Below, in pieces: positions 48,901-60,485 of a DNA stretch of 64,000 bases (positions are counted from its first letter, which is position 1; each line of letters begins with the position of its first letter). Origin of the DNA: Beroe forskalii (Eukaryota; Ctenophora; Nuda; Beroida; Beroidae); assembly GCA_011033025.1 (NCBI GenBank), contig WFMF01000029.1, forward strand, positions 372,001 to 436,000. The letters are read 5' to 3'. The position numbers and the translations under genes were made by a program. The notes beneath the pieces were generated by a model. The model was not told the origin of the DNA and searched no databases. It was given only the letters and a program-made list of their open reading frames with translations.

Positions 48901-51900
48901 GGCACTTAGCCAAAAGATCAAACATCAAAAGATGGACTGCAAATCAACTGGTACCCTGCCAAAAGATCTACAGCAAATCAGGTGCATTTCCATAATAGGT
49001 CCTCTCATGAAACGTAAACAAATCAGATCCGAGTAACCAAGTAGGTACTCGGCAACCCAGCGAATCGTAGGCAGTTCCGAGTACAATTATGCAGCTTCTC
49101 AAGAAACAGGACTATAGCCTGTTTATATTGCAGTTTAGACTGAAGTGTTTAAGTCTGGTTTTAATACTAGCAAAGAGTACAAAAAGGTATAAAAAGCTTT
49201 CGTTTCCTGTTCCAAAAGTTTAAAAAGCACAAGACAGAGACCTTCAAAGCTTTGATAAACCAACTGGAACCAGCTGAAAGAATCGAGCAAATGAAAGTTT
49301 TTAAACTTCGACTATTTAAAATCTACTCCAGTCTACAATTCAACAATATAACAGCTGTAAACTTTCTTCTGAAAAGCTCTCTGTTCTGCATGTTGGAATT
49401 CGTTTCAAGAAAAGCTGTCAGGTCGCACAAGAACAATAGGCTAATGTTTATGACGTCATTATCATGTTTAATAATAGTGAGTTGATGATTTCAAGAACCT
49501 TTTTTGTCTTTGAGGAACATAATAAGCATATGACAAGCTGTCAGAAGCATATGAAAATCATATCAAACAAGACACTTCACACAAGCAAAAACATAGCGAG
49601 AAAACTCATAGTCGTGGTGAGGCATTACAAGCAAAACTATGGATGAAAAAACAAACAAGCAAAAACTAGAATCGTGCTTCAGTATTGGAGAGTTTTTACA
49701 GCCACAGAACAGATTCCTTGAGAATGCAGACAAAATCTGAGCTATGAATTCTGCGATATATGAAAGCTTGCAAGTATACATATATCCCATTTCATTTCCA
49801 TAATATCATGTTGACAAGAATAAAATGTCGAATGTGTGACACAAGTTGGACAAGGTGTGGTCAAGTGTACAACACGTTGCAGAATAGAACAGCAGGAATA
49901 TTAACAGTGTCCTCTACTATAAGAAATTTATCATTGAGTTAGACGGTCCACTAAATAATAAATCAGAGTTCACAGATAGCGAGACAGGAAATTCTCCTCT
50001 CTAAGTGAAAACTACGAACAATTAAACAAGTAAAAAGCAACAATCTCACACATTCTCCGCAATGATTCTCAAGAACCAAGGTCCAACACACAAAAGTAGT
50101 AAGCACCAGCCATCACTGCACTATGCAAGGTGCTTAAAACGTTAAATACATTGGCATACGGCGTGCCTAGGTAGTCTAATCAGACCATATTGAGCTCTAC
50201 TATAAAAACCGTTATACTACTGAGCCCTACCACGAAAACCATGCCTTATTTTGGGAGAGCTGAGAGAAGGGGCAGAAATGCACAAAACGATTGAAGTGAT
50301 CAAGAAGGGGGCAGTAATACACAAAACGATATCGGTACAACTGATCACGCTACAGAACCCCCCATGATACGCCGTAATCCCCCCTAAGGTGTAATTGCTA
50401 AACGCACTGCTTCTCATTCTGACACACGAGATGTAGGCGTTGTGATGTCAATAAGTCACCATTAAAAACCCTGATATTGACATCATTAGTCATGTGGGAC
50501 TTGAGGGTGCCAACATATAACGTATAGTGCGGCAATGGATTATCATATAGGGGTGCAATAATTGGTTAAGTCAGAGTGAGGGACGGTGAAGAAAGAGAGT
50601 TAGAAAGAGAGTTAGAAAGAGAGCTAGAAAGAGAGCTAGAAAGAGAGAGGAGGAGGACGATCAGGAGCCCTCAAGGGTGGAAACATTACCTAAACAACTG
50701 AGAGGAGAATGAGAGGCAGGAATGAGAGGAGGAAGACATGGAGGGTGCAATTAAAAGGGCGGGAGAAAGAGAGTACTCGGGGTGCTGCTTGGGTATATAC
50801 TGAACAGGAAGTAGGACTCAGAGAATCTCTCTGGAAGACTCTTTTGAAGGGCGGGAAGAGAATCAGGATTCTCAGACTAAGGAAGGTCTCAGAAGTGTAA
50901 AGTAGGCGGTTTAACATAAGGAATTGTACAGTTTGAACCCTTATATGATGATGACGTCATTCTCAATAGCCTTTAGGGGGTCTGGGGGTGTATGCAATAG
51001 CCCCTCAACTTAGAGGAAGTTACTGTACACTAATTACACAGCGCGCACGTGCACACTGTGCTGCACAGACTCGATCATTATATTGCATCAAACTACGCTA
51101 TTCAGTCGGATAATGACGTCATTATTAGAGATTAAAATGGTAAATTGACGACTCTCATCGGCTATTTACTTTGGATGGCCTATAGGGAGAGGGAATGCTC
51201 GTAACCCAAGATGATCGAGGGTGATTACGTGCGTAATTGCTTCCCGGACCATTTGGCGGGCGATTCAAACTACAAACTGAATGAGCGCTGTTTGACCGAT
51301 CCTTTCAAAACACGATTGCTAAGTACTTTAATTTGGAAATTAAGAGCTAGTAAAAATCATTGCTACAAACCTAAAAAATAGAAATGAGAATGCTCAAATT
51401 ATGCTTGAAAAGTAGTAGAACACCGACTTCAGATGGCTATTATCACGCCTATTGGAATGATCAATAATCCGTTATGACGTGAAAATGCATCGAACATGCA
51501 TTAACAAAGCTGAGATATATGGGATTCATTTGTAAGCAATTTCAAAGCATCGCATGGAGAATTTTATAGGATATAAAAGCAATAAAAGCGAAGATTATCA
51601 TTCAATGTATCGGAAGGATGGGCCAGGGCAGCTTAGGTATCAGTAGTGGCTTGGGCTCCTGCATGTCATTTCAAATTTCAAACGTAACATGCTATGACGC
51701 AATCTTATGATTTATTATTAGCACAGCAATTTTTGAGTAGATTAAATTTCAAGCGATAACGTGCTTACGAAAGCGTTCTTTTTCGCTAATTGAATGCAAA
51801 AGCAATTCAAAATTTCTAGTGACTTGCCTTTTCGCTTTCGACAATCTGAAATACTGGAATTGAACCGTCATCACATCAAAATTGGTGTGTACCATCAACA

Positions 51901-52846
51901 CAATGCTGCAGCACCACTGAAAATCAGATATGCAGGGCTGTCTAATTAAAGTCTGCTTATGTGGAATGGTAAAAATCTATCCGGCCAAGGAACTTCAACA
52001 ACCAGTCTAACTGACTAAGGACAAAGCAATCAAACAATCATATCTCTCCAGGTTGGAATTATTGTGTTGTGAATTTAGATACCAGTCTTTATCTCATCTC
52101 AATGTGAGTCACGTGACTAAATTTGTGTCATCTGACCATGTTACATTCACTGAAATTCACTAGATCACGTGATCAGTCTGTCAGCACTCTGGAAAATCTC
52201 TTTCCTCCCTTTCAAAATACACTGAGTTTTTGATAAGTTTTGTGGGGGACAACAATGTAGTCAGTATCTACATTGTGAAGAAATATAATTAGTTGTGGTA
52301 ATCTTTGGTACAGGTTGTCATCAAGCGAGATAAGCCCCGAAAACTACCTCGAGTTTTTGAGGACTCTTTACATTATCCATAGACTACAAACAGTCAGTAA
52401 GCTGCTGAGGGTGACGTCATTATCACGAGGGTTCAGAATGGCAAATTGATGACATAACACCGCCCATTTGTGGGAAAGACCTCCTCTAAATCCTATTTTC
52501 CTCTACAACCCCTTTCCTTTTCGTGATGACAATGGGAAATAGTGTGAAGGGTTGGAGACTATAATTTGATTTGAATTAGGTGAGATAAAGTGAAGTGAGA
52601 TATTGAGATAAGGAGAAGCTGGGTTTAGATAGTTGGCGCTGGAAGACGGCAGTGTGAACTCTGAATCCAATGTAATAAATGTAATCATGTATAATTGATG
52701 CATTCATGGCATGAAATTTGGCGCCTTATCATATCATTTTGGTGCTAATTATAAGAACTGTAATCAGTTTTATTCGTCCTAAAATTAGCCAAGAATGCAA
52801 TATTGCGACGACATTATTAGACAAATTCGAAACTGCTCTTCCTCAA
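43000..52846. other. long non-coding stretch
   Basis: Nearly 10 kb without a convincing exon on either strand; the longest ORFs are about 75 codons and lack splice or homology support. It contains most of the CRE-cored repeats, several TCACGTGA and CCAATCA motifs and one perfect hairpin. It could be a large intron of the gene at 39726-42921, or intergenic regulatory DNA. Confidence 0.5.
44102..44157. ncRNA. perfect 25-bp hairpin (possible small-RNA precursor)
   Basis: TGTAATATGAATAAATTTGA plus CTTGC, six-base loop ACTGTA, then the exact reverse complement. A 25-bp perfect stem with a short loop can form a cruciform or a pre-miRNA-sized RNA. The lack of any mismatch is more like a very recent palindrome or MITE tip than a typical animal miRNA, so the RNA call is tentative. 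Confidence 0.3.
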
Positions 52847-52974
52847 CTACTCTTGGGTATCAGCTGAGGCATCACTGCTGCCACTTGATGATGTCTTCAT
52901 GTTGTTGAGTTGTTGGAGGGCCGAGTGGAAGAAAGCGTTGAGGGCCGCGTAGTTTTGTAGGTAGACTTCTGATT
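52847..52974 (-). CDS. terminal exon of an unidentified minus-strand gene
   Basis: Acceptor TTCTAG-like (CCTCTAG before AATCAG) and 41 residues ending in TAG at 52847-52849: SEVYLQNYAALNAFFHSA, then LQQLNNMKTSSSGSSD and ASADTQE. An amphipathic helix followed by a polar tail looks like a real C-terminus. The acceptor region (GGTAGACTTCTGATTCTAGA) is duplicated 46 bases upstream at about 53005. In phase it can follow exon 56743-56803. I do not recognise the family. Confidence 0.5.
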
Positions 52975-53234
52975 CTAGAGGTGAGGTATCAAGTTAGTGA
53001 TGGGGAGGTAGACTTCTGATTCTAGAGGTGAGGTAACGAGTAAGTTAAAAAGTTATGAGCAGGTAGATATAGAATTTAAAAGTAGTTGTGAATTGAATCA
53101 AAATTAAGTTAAAATGTCTGAAGTTTTCTGTTTTATGGAATTGGGAATGAATGAAAATGACAAGAAATGTTTTTCGCGATGCGGTGACAGGAAAATAAAT
53201 AAATGGAGTCGAAAAAAACACGCAGTTGCCCGAT

Positions 53235-53745
53235 AAGAATGAACTTAGAATTATCTTATACCTGTTGGCTTGAGAATTGGGACAATGGGAGACATTGTTA
53301 ACAAAAAAAGGTTCAATGAATAAAAATCTTTTAAAAAACTCATGTTTTGAAAATTATTATATCAAATTGCCATTCAAACTGACAGTATACCGTCACAGTA
53401 CTACAGTAAACTGTCAGTTTGAATGGCAATTTGATTTTTTTTTCTACAAGCCACAGTACAGAAGTGCTGTAATCTGATCAGTGATAATAATAATTTGCCT
53501 AGGAATGAAGCTAGAGTTATCGTATACCTGAATGCTTTAGAATTGGTACAATGGGGGACATTGTTGACAAAAAAGAAATGAACGAAAGTGAGGATTTTGA
53601 ATTGTCGCAAAACAATAAAAATGTTCTTGTCAATATCTTAAATAACATAATATGTTTTGAAAAGTATTATATCAAATTGTCATTAAAACTGACAGTTGAC
53701 CGTGAGAAGAGGAATATACATCCGAAATTTGGCAAGATCTCATGA
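53235..53745 (+). repeat. local tandem duplication, unit about 250-290 bp
   Basis: AATTATCTTATACCTGTTGG with GGACAATGGGAGACATTGTT at 53248-53300 recurs as ATCGTATACCTGAATGC with TACAATGGGGGACATTGTTG at 53520-53568; both continue into the ATCAAATTG...AACTGACAGT arm. Confidence 0.65.
53361..53435. ncRNA. perfect 26-bp stem with 23-base loop
   Basis: ATCAAATTGCCATTCAAACT plus GACAGT at 53361-53386 pairs exactly with 53410-53435. A related single arm is at about 53673-53699 (ATCAAATTGTCATTAAAACT), inside a local duplication of the surrounding 250 bases. The size suits a hairpin RNA, but a palindromic MITE is an equal explanation. Confidence 0.3.
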
Positions 53746-56742
53746 AATAACATATCCTTCAGAACTTCGTTGGATTAATGAGAAGTTCGTCAATGACCTC
53801 TGACAATATAGTCACTACTATACTGACATTTGAAACAAGCTTTTTTTACAAGTCCAAATCAAAATGCAACAATATCTGCCAGCATGTTCTGTGAGTGAAA
53901 CTTTCGACGCAATTTAAGACCTATTTATCACGAAAACCAATTAAGAGCACCTCAGATCCAATGTCAAAATATAGTCTAACGTAAAGCAAAGCATTCATAA
54001 CGAAGTACAGACCAAATAATTTCGCACGATCATCAAAATACGGCAAATAAACAATCACACGAAGTGGAAATACAATCAGAGAAGGTGAGAAATAGAGGAA
54101 ATAAATACAGATGGGAGAAATAGTAAACGTAGTTCGGATCTGATGAAGTGTTAAAACCTACAGTGACATGTGAGGATTTACATAATTAAGGTGTGAAATT
54201 TTTAGATCAACGGAAAATAATAGTCAGTTAAAGTTGATGTCATTATTATGTTTTAAAGTAGTCAACGGATAATTTCAAAAGATCTATTTGACTAGGATAA
54301 CTTCGTAGACCATCTTAAATGTCTCATGAAGACAAAAATTCAGGTTGCACAACAATTATAAGTTTCATAATTATATTCAGTGCATTTGAGATCTCGAGCG
54401 TTTCTGTGGGAACCAATTAAGTTATTAATTGGCCAATTAACTATGGGTGGATTGTTCACACTTCACACGGCTCTCAACTGTTAAATTAAGGTGCAATACT
54501 TGTTGAGAAACTATACAATTGACTCCAGGATGTGTCATTTCAGAGAATCCGACTGAAGTCTGAATCGATGCTTACAAGACTGAATCGATACTTTCAAATG
54601 TCGCTGAAAACCTTACGATCAGACTAGACATTCGAATACAAGTGGCATTGGCTGCTTGCTCCGAGTAAATTAACTTGACATACGTTATCAAGATTGTCAA
54701 ATCGCAGAGCATTGCTACTTGCTATTACGAAGAAGGTGAGGGAGCTGAATTTGACAAGATGAAACAGATTTATCTTGATACCAGTTTCCTATCCCAGAAA
54801 GTTAGAGATTCCTTCGAATAATAAAGACATACTTACAAAGATTGAAGAGGAGTGAGGTCAGAAGAGTGTTGACATTTGAAAAGATCAGTTGCAACTATAT
54901 TTACACAAACCATTTCCAGTCTGATTAATCACTCTAATCATTAAGATGAACTCTGCTTGATACAGCATGAACTCTAAAGTCTGCTTGTAACGACTACATC
55001 CGTGCCCCCACGAGCCGTGTTACGTCATAGTCACGTGACAAATCACGTGACTATATAGTTGCCATGGTAACACCGTATATACCGACACGTGTAAGGATGA
55101 CTTTTAAGCAAGCTTGTTGCAATGAGATTGGGTCCTAAACCATCCTGTATGTCAATGTACCAATCAAGTTACAAACTTACAGAGTGGACATTTTGAGTAG
55201 CTAAAACACCTGTCCAGAATCCAGCGTCGTTCAAACTTAATTGGCTTTTCAGTGGATCATTTGAGCTAAACAGCAGAGTCAAGACACTGCTATTGGCGGT
55301 CAACAATCGTGCTACAACATCTTAATAACCCGTGTAGAACAGAGTACTATGACATTGTAGAGTGTGTGGGACCCTGGGGGGTGAAGGCATCACACCAGCA
55401 CTCAGTACATCAGTGCATTACACTTACAGCATTAGCAATGACAGGGCTCTGACCAAAGAGAGAGGGTCTGGATTCTGACGGAAGAGAGCAGAGATGGTAC
55501 TACCAGGGTCACGAGTTAAAATAGGCGATGGCAAGTCATTAATTGACCACTATTAAGTATCGTCATGATGCCACTTTCGACCGCATTTTTCAGACACAGC
55601 TTTAAGTTTCGTGAGTGAGATCGTGCGTCAATTTAATAGGACACTCAGTACACTGGAACGGAGAGAATGCCCACGTGCCGTGAGCCCCACAGGGCAGAAA
55701 ACACGAAGTGACGTACGTGAGTAACCGGCACAAATCAATTAAGATATTCTGGGTGCAAGCAGACGACAATGGAAATTCAAATGATAAAGATTTTACAATT
55801 TACTTATTTAGGGCGACTTATTCATTTTCGATTCTATCAAAAACAAAATTCAAATATGCTTTTTTATGTATGTTTTTTCTTTACCTGAAGTTGGAATTTC
55901 CATTCCCGATAAATGACACCGAAAACGGTTACGAGAAAACGAATGAGTAATGAATGAAATAACAGTCCTAAGTCATGGGGTTGAAAATCATTTAATGTAA
56001 AATAAAAGATAAATTCTAATTTAATGAAAACAAAGTACCAAACTAAATGAATTAAATAAGAATTAATGGCATTAAATCTGACGATTAAACCACCTTAAAG
56101 CCACCCAACTTAAGATAGTTACACTTGGGCATTAGCCGTGGTAAAAGCCCGCGAAACACAAAATCAGTTGCTTCAAATCCAGAAAATAAATTAAAACAAA
56201 TGAATCATGACATTTATGCCGCATGGTGCAGAGATGTAAACAAATGATGTCTCAAAACTGAGTAATGACGTCACTTCTATGGCAGCGACGAATTATCAGC
56301 TAGAATTTCAGCCCTGCAAATTATTCGACATGCAGGCTACAAAGCCTTACCAAAATGAAACATTGACGCTCAATATAACCTGTTGACACGAGCGTGAGGG
56401 AATATTGACAGGAATTTGTTGATTAATCAAACATGTCAACTCGTGATAGATGCCTTGATTTTACTGACGCTAATTAATTAAATTTTACACGGTGGTTGAT
56501 TTGTAACAACACAAGGGTAACATGGCCAAGGATTGTGAATTTAGTTGGCATGATTCGTGATCATATGAACATTTTACTCAATTTGATAAGGCGTGTAATT
56601 CCATTCAGCCATTCTGATCAAATGATTGCGTAGATAATTTATGACGGATCATGTCAATAATTTCCAACACCATTAGAATTGAGTCCATACTCCATATAAT
56701 GTTGGCAATTGGCATATGAATTAATCAATTAAAAGATGCTAC

Positions 56743-56803
56743 CTTTGTGCTTTTTCCTGTTGTTAAGTTTCTTCTTCCTCGCTTCCAGGGCTGATCGCTT
56801 CCT
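56743..56803 (-). CDS. candidate basic exon of the same minus-strand gene
   Basis: Reads RKRSALEARKKKLNNRKKHK with a donor (GTAGCA) after 56743. Phase 1 out matches exon 52847-52974 (joined: KKHKESEVYLQNYAAL). The acceptor (AAACAAG) lacks a good pyrimidine tract, so the 5' edge is uncertain. The run of Arg/Lys suggests a nuclear or nucleic-acid-binding protein. Confidence 0.35.
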
Positions 56804-57239
56804 CTTGTTTACAACCATCATCATACCAAACCACGTGACTCTTGTGAACCAATCAAAATGCGGCAATTTACTCTTGGCAGCCAATCAAAATGCAGTATTC
56901 TTGCCAACCAATCAGCAACCAAGCAGGGCGCGCAGCACACGTGCACACTGTACTGTAACTGGAAACAAACAACAAAGACACACTGCTAACTCAATTGTGT
57001 GGATACATTGTAAAGAAAACTCCCTCAGCTCTCAGCACTTCGTATATGTGTGAGAGATGCCCCCAAGGGGAGAGAAGTCACGTGATCAATGACAAGAAGT
57101 CACGTGATCACCATAACAACCAATCATCACTCTCTAATCAGTCTCATGGTACTCATGACAACCAATCAGCAGGAAATTTCTGTCGCGTGGTCCTAATAAC
57201 AATCAGTAGGAGGGTTGAAGACTCTGTCGTCACATGACT

Positions 57240-58030
57240 TTAACATATTAACGTTCAGCTAAATGTTAATTAGCTCTGAGAAATATATTAAAGGTCGTTT
57301 GGGAGTGATAGGTAAATGAAAATGACGACATTGACACGGTTTAAAACGATCGTTTGATAGCACAGATCCGCCAATAGGTCGTCCATGACTTTTATTGAGC
57401 TTGTCTTTGCAACGAGGTTCCTAATCGAGGTGGGAACTGGAAGGATGGAGGATCTAATTCTCACTTTTATAAGAGTTTTAATTGAGTTCTCACTTTTATT
57501 TAAAGAGTTATTATCGGGAAGAAACTGAGCGGATTTCCATGCGGTATTAGGAAACGATCTGAGACGAAGTGCCATAATCTCCGAGCTGGCATTTAATCAT
57601 GATGATCAGTATAATTAACTGTCACCTCTTCAAGAATCAGACAAATATCAACACCAAAATCAACCGAATTCTCAATCGCTACTGGATTGGAGCACAGGTG
57701 GTCTACAACAGATGGTCTTGTTGGATGTTCGAGTAAAGCTGACAAGAGGTTACAAGAGGAAGGTGACAGGCGTTTTGTTTGACTTTTGATAATAATAGGG
57801 CAGGCTCTCACTTTCGCATAGGTACTGTGGTGATAATATGAGAATATGGGGTCCGACGAGAACGAATCATTAGATCAGCAAATTTACAGTCCTGTATTGG
57901 TTGACTGAATGAATATGAATTAGACAATTAGGGTCTAAGGTTTAAGTGAAATTAAAGAATTAAGATACATCGAATTTGACAATTGCTCAATTGTCGTGAA
58001 CCTTCATATGATGAACAGCTGTCATAGCTA
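57240..58030. other. non-coding stretch, no gene called
   Basis: Two minus-strand ORFs (57288-57575, 57593-57811) have one acceptor-like site each but poor donors and unmatched phases. I see nothing firmer. Confidence 0.4.
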
Positions 58031-58034
58031 CAAA

Positions 58035-58640
58035 GCTACAATGTGGCGTATCACTAACACCAGTGTGGCGTATCACTGACACCAGTTCGGCGTAACACTG
58101 ACACCAGTTTGGCGTATCACTGACACCAGTGTGGCGTATCACTGACACCAGAGTTGCATATCGCTGACACCAGTGTGGCGTATCACTGACACCAGTCTGG
58201 CATATCACTGACACCAGTCTGGCGTATCACTGACATCAGCTGATCGAATCACTGACACCAGTTTGGTGTATCACTGACACCAGTCTGGCTTATCACTGAC
58301 ACCAGTCTGGCGCATTACTGACACCAGTCTGGCGTATCACTGACACCAGTCTGGCATATCACTGACACTAGTCTGGCGTATCACTGACACCAGTCTGGCG
58401 TATCACTGACACCAGTCTGGCGTATAACTGACACCAGTCTGCCGTATCACTGACACCAGTTTGCCGTATCTCTGACACCAGTCTGGCGTATCACTGACAC
58501 CAGTCTGCCGTATCATTGACACCAGTCTGCCGTATCACTGACACCAGTCTGTGGAATCACTGACACCAGTCTGTGGAATCACTGACGCCAGTCTGTGGAA
58601 TCATTGAAACCAGTCTGTGAAATCACTGGCACCAGTCAGC
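58035..58640 (+). repeat. 22-bp minisatellite
   Basis: About 27 copies of TCACTGACACCAGTCTGGCGTA with substitutions; divergence rises towards both ends. The minus-strand ORF over it is artefactual. Non-coding surroundings. Confidence 0.95.
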
Positions 58641-59715
58641 AGTTTTGCCGCAGGGGTAACTGCTCGGCCAGATCGGGAATAAAATAGTGCCTAATAGATT
58701 AAAAAACAACGATCTCAAAGTTCAGAGCGATACAGATCTGAAGACGATATTCTATCGCGTCTTACTTTGACTACCAAACGCTTATCCCTACCCCACCCCG
58801 ACCAGTGACCATGAATTATCAATAGAATTAACGACCTCCTACGACAGGTATTTGATTTAAATCGAGTTAAAATTATAGTTCAAACCAGATATATCCAGAC
58901 TTCAGCTGTATTCTAAAGTTCTAAGGTTTGAATTCAGAGGCTTGAATAAGGTTTGAATATCATGGACAATGCTCTATTGATTATATGTTGAGTATGGTAA
59001 TATGGTCATTAGTCCTGTGACATGAGGATGTCATATATTCCTGTGCCGTAGGCTCTGTGCTATGCCACATCACAATTCTCAAGTCACATTTCGGAAGGGA
59101 GTCAGAAGTCAGAGACATGTAATTGAGTGGTTCATGGTTAATCAAAGGGTGATTGAAGTTTAATTAGATTTTACAGAAACAGCGCTTTGATTGAAATTAA
59201 ACGGATTTTCTCTAGATCTGATAATATAACTGATAACCAACGATAAATAGCAAAAGATTATGGAACTTGGGGTTGAGACTTGAAAGATTGCTGAGAAAGA
59301 AAAAATAAACAAACAAGAAATGTTCGTATCACCAAAACAAAGATGGAAGCCGCATATTCAAGCACAAAAATACCGCGGTTTCTTTAGGATCAAATCAACA
59401 CACACACAGATCCATCTGAAGTCCAATAAAAACTACAAAATGTGGTAATTTCCAAATCAAATTATGGCAGCCTCAGATAGTGATACACCCAACGTAATTT
59501 CAAAACAACACGAACAAAAAGTAGGCGCTTTAAAGTGATGTCATTATTAGGATGAAACATGTCCTGTTTATGGCGTTAAACCGCCTATTTCCCATGCATG
59601 TCCAAATAATTATTACAGTTATATTATGAGCTATAAATAGTTGTCTGATACGCCCCGTTACTTGCCAAATCATCTGAAATACCATGCAATAGCGGGATGT
59701 TTGTCGATAGAATTA

Positions 59716-60483
59716 CCTTAGTGGTAGAAATTAAGAAGTGTACTATTTAAGGTAGTAAGCAATTTTACTGTCTTAAATAGTACACTCCTTAAACTCTACA
59801 AATCTTAATTTCTACATACCGTAATTTGTACAACACCAAAATTTTAGAAGATTTTGTTAAAGTAAAGATTTGTACATCTATACCTATCTTTTCTTTCACT
59901 ACAATATTAAGGCATTCTATTTTCTCTCAATACAGGTTCAGAATTTTTCAGCGAAAGCATCAGTGAAGACAAAATAAAATTTGATATGATAAACAATTAT
60001 CAATGGATAAAAATTATAGGCATTTCTTCGGCTTTTAGGTCTTCCTGCACATCTTCCATATCTTCCACCTCACGCCCAATAAAACCATCTTCGATATCTT
60101 CGATGTTTTCATCAGGAAACAAGGCCTTCAAAATTTCAGCAGAATCATCGGCCAATCTTTCATCAAACGGAGGCAGTGAAACATTGCAAAGAACATGGTG
60201 TTGATTCTAGGATGCTCTTTGACCCGTTTGCTAATCTGTTTCTCTAGAAAGCCTAGCTTTACTTTTGTCTATATTTCATAGATCCCAAATAAATTGAATT
60301 CAATGGAAAAATCTACCCTCTTCTTGTTTTCACATCGGTATTTTTGGTTGAAAATTGGTGAAACGACGTGAAATTTAGTCCTACAATTGCCTGATTTTTG
60401 TAGAAATTTTACTGCCTTAATTAGTACACTTCTTAATTAGTACGTCCTTAATAAATACACATCTTAATTTCTACCACTAAGGT
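59716..60483. mobile_element. 768-bp TIR transposon relic, TA target site
   Basis: Ends CCTTAGTGGTAGAAATTAAG and its reverse complement, flanked by TA on both sides (59714-59715 and 60484-60485). Subterminal sequences GTGTACTAATTAAGG repeat in both orientations. On the minus strand about 60 codons are open (LPPFDERLADDSAEILKA, then an acidic EDIEDGF...EDMEDVQEDL stretch), preceded in another frame by KQISKRVKEHPRINTM. This looks like the damaged remains of an encoded protein. A TA duplication suggests Tc1/mariner-type or a related superfamily. Confidence 0.72.
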
Positions 60484-60485
60484 AC

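Larger units (their letters stand above)
42527..59582. repeat. dispersed CRE-cored short repeat family, about 15 copies
   Basis: Copies near 42527, 43710, 45480, 45680, 47808, 48066, 49430, 50430, 50905, 51105, 52403, 54215, 55515, 56260 and 59522, on both strands. The consensus is about 75 bases: ATAGGCGGTT, a few bases, TGACGTCATTATCATG, then TTAAAATGGTGAATTGATGA, then variable bases and CCGCCTATT. The ends are inverted and the inner halves are partly so. Perfect TGACGTCA cores lie at 42536, 42571, 43724, 45497, 45689, 47849, 49451, 50952, 51114, 52412 and 56266. No ORF. It could be an old MITE family or a set of conserved regulatory modules. Confidence 0.65.

Noticed and set aside
56736-57053. 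Plus-strand ORF with a signal-peptide-like start (MLPLCFFLLLSFFFLA)
   Set aside because: The hydrophobic run is the complement of a Lys/Arg-rich minus-strand segment; no Kozak, splice or homology support.
57655-57738. Minus-strand candidate exon LLEHPTRPSVVDHLCSNP
   Set aside because: Good acceptor but poor donor (GTGTTG), and its phase does not fit the neighbouring candidate exons.
58035-58640. Minus-strand ORF with repeated SVIRHTGVSDTPHWCQ
   Set aside because: Translation of the 22-bp minisatellite.
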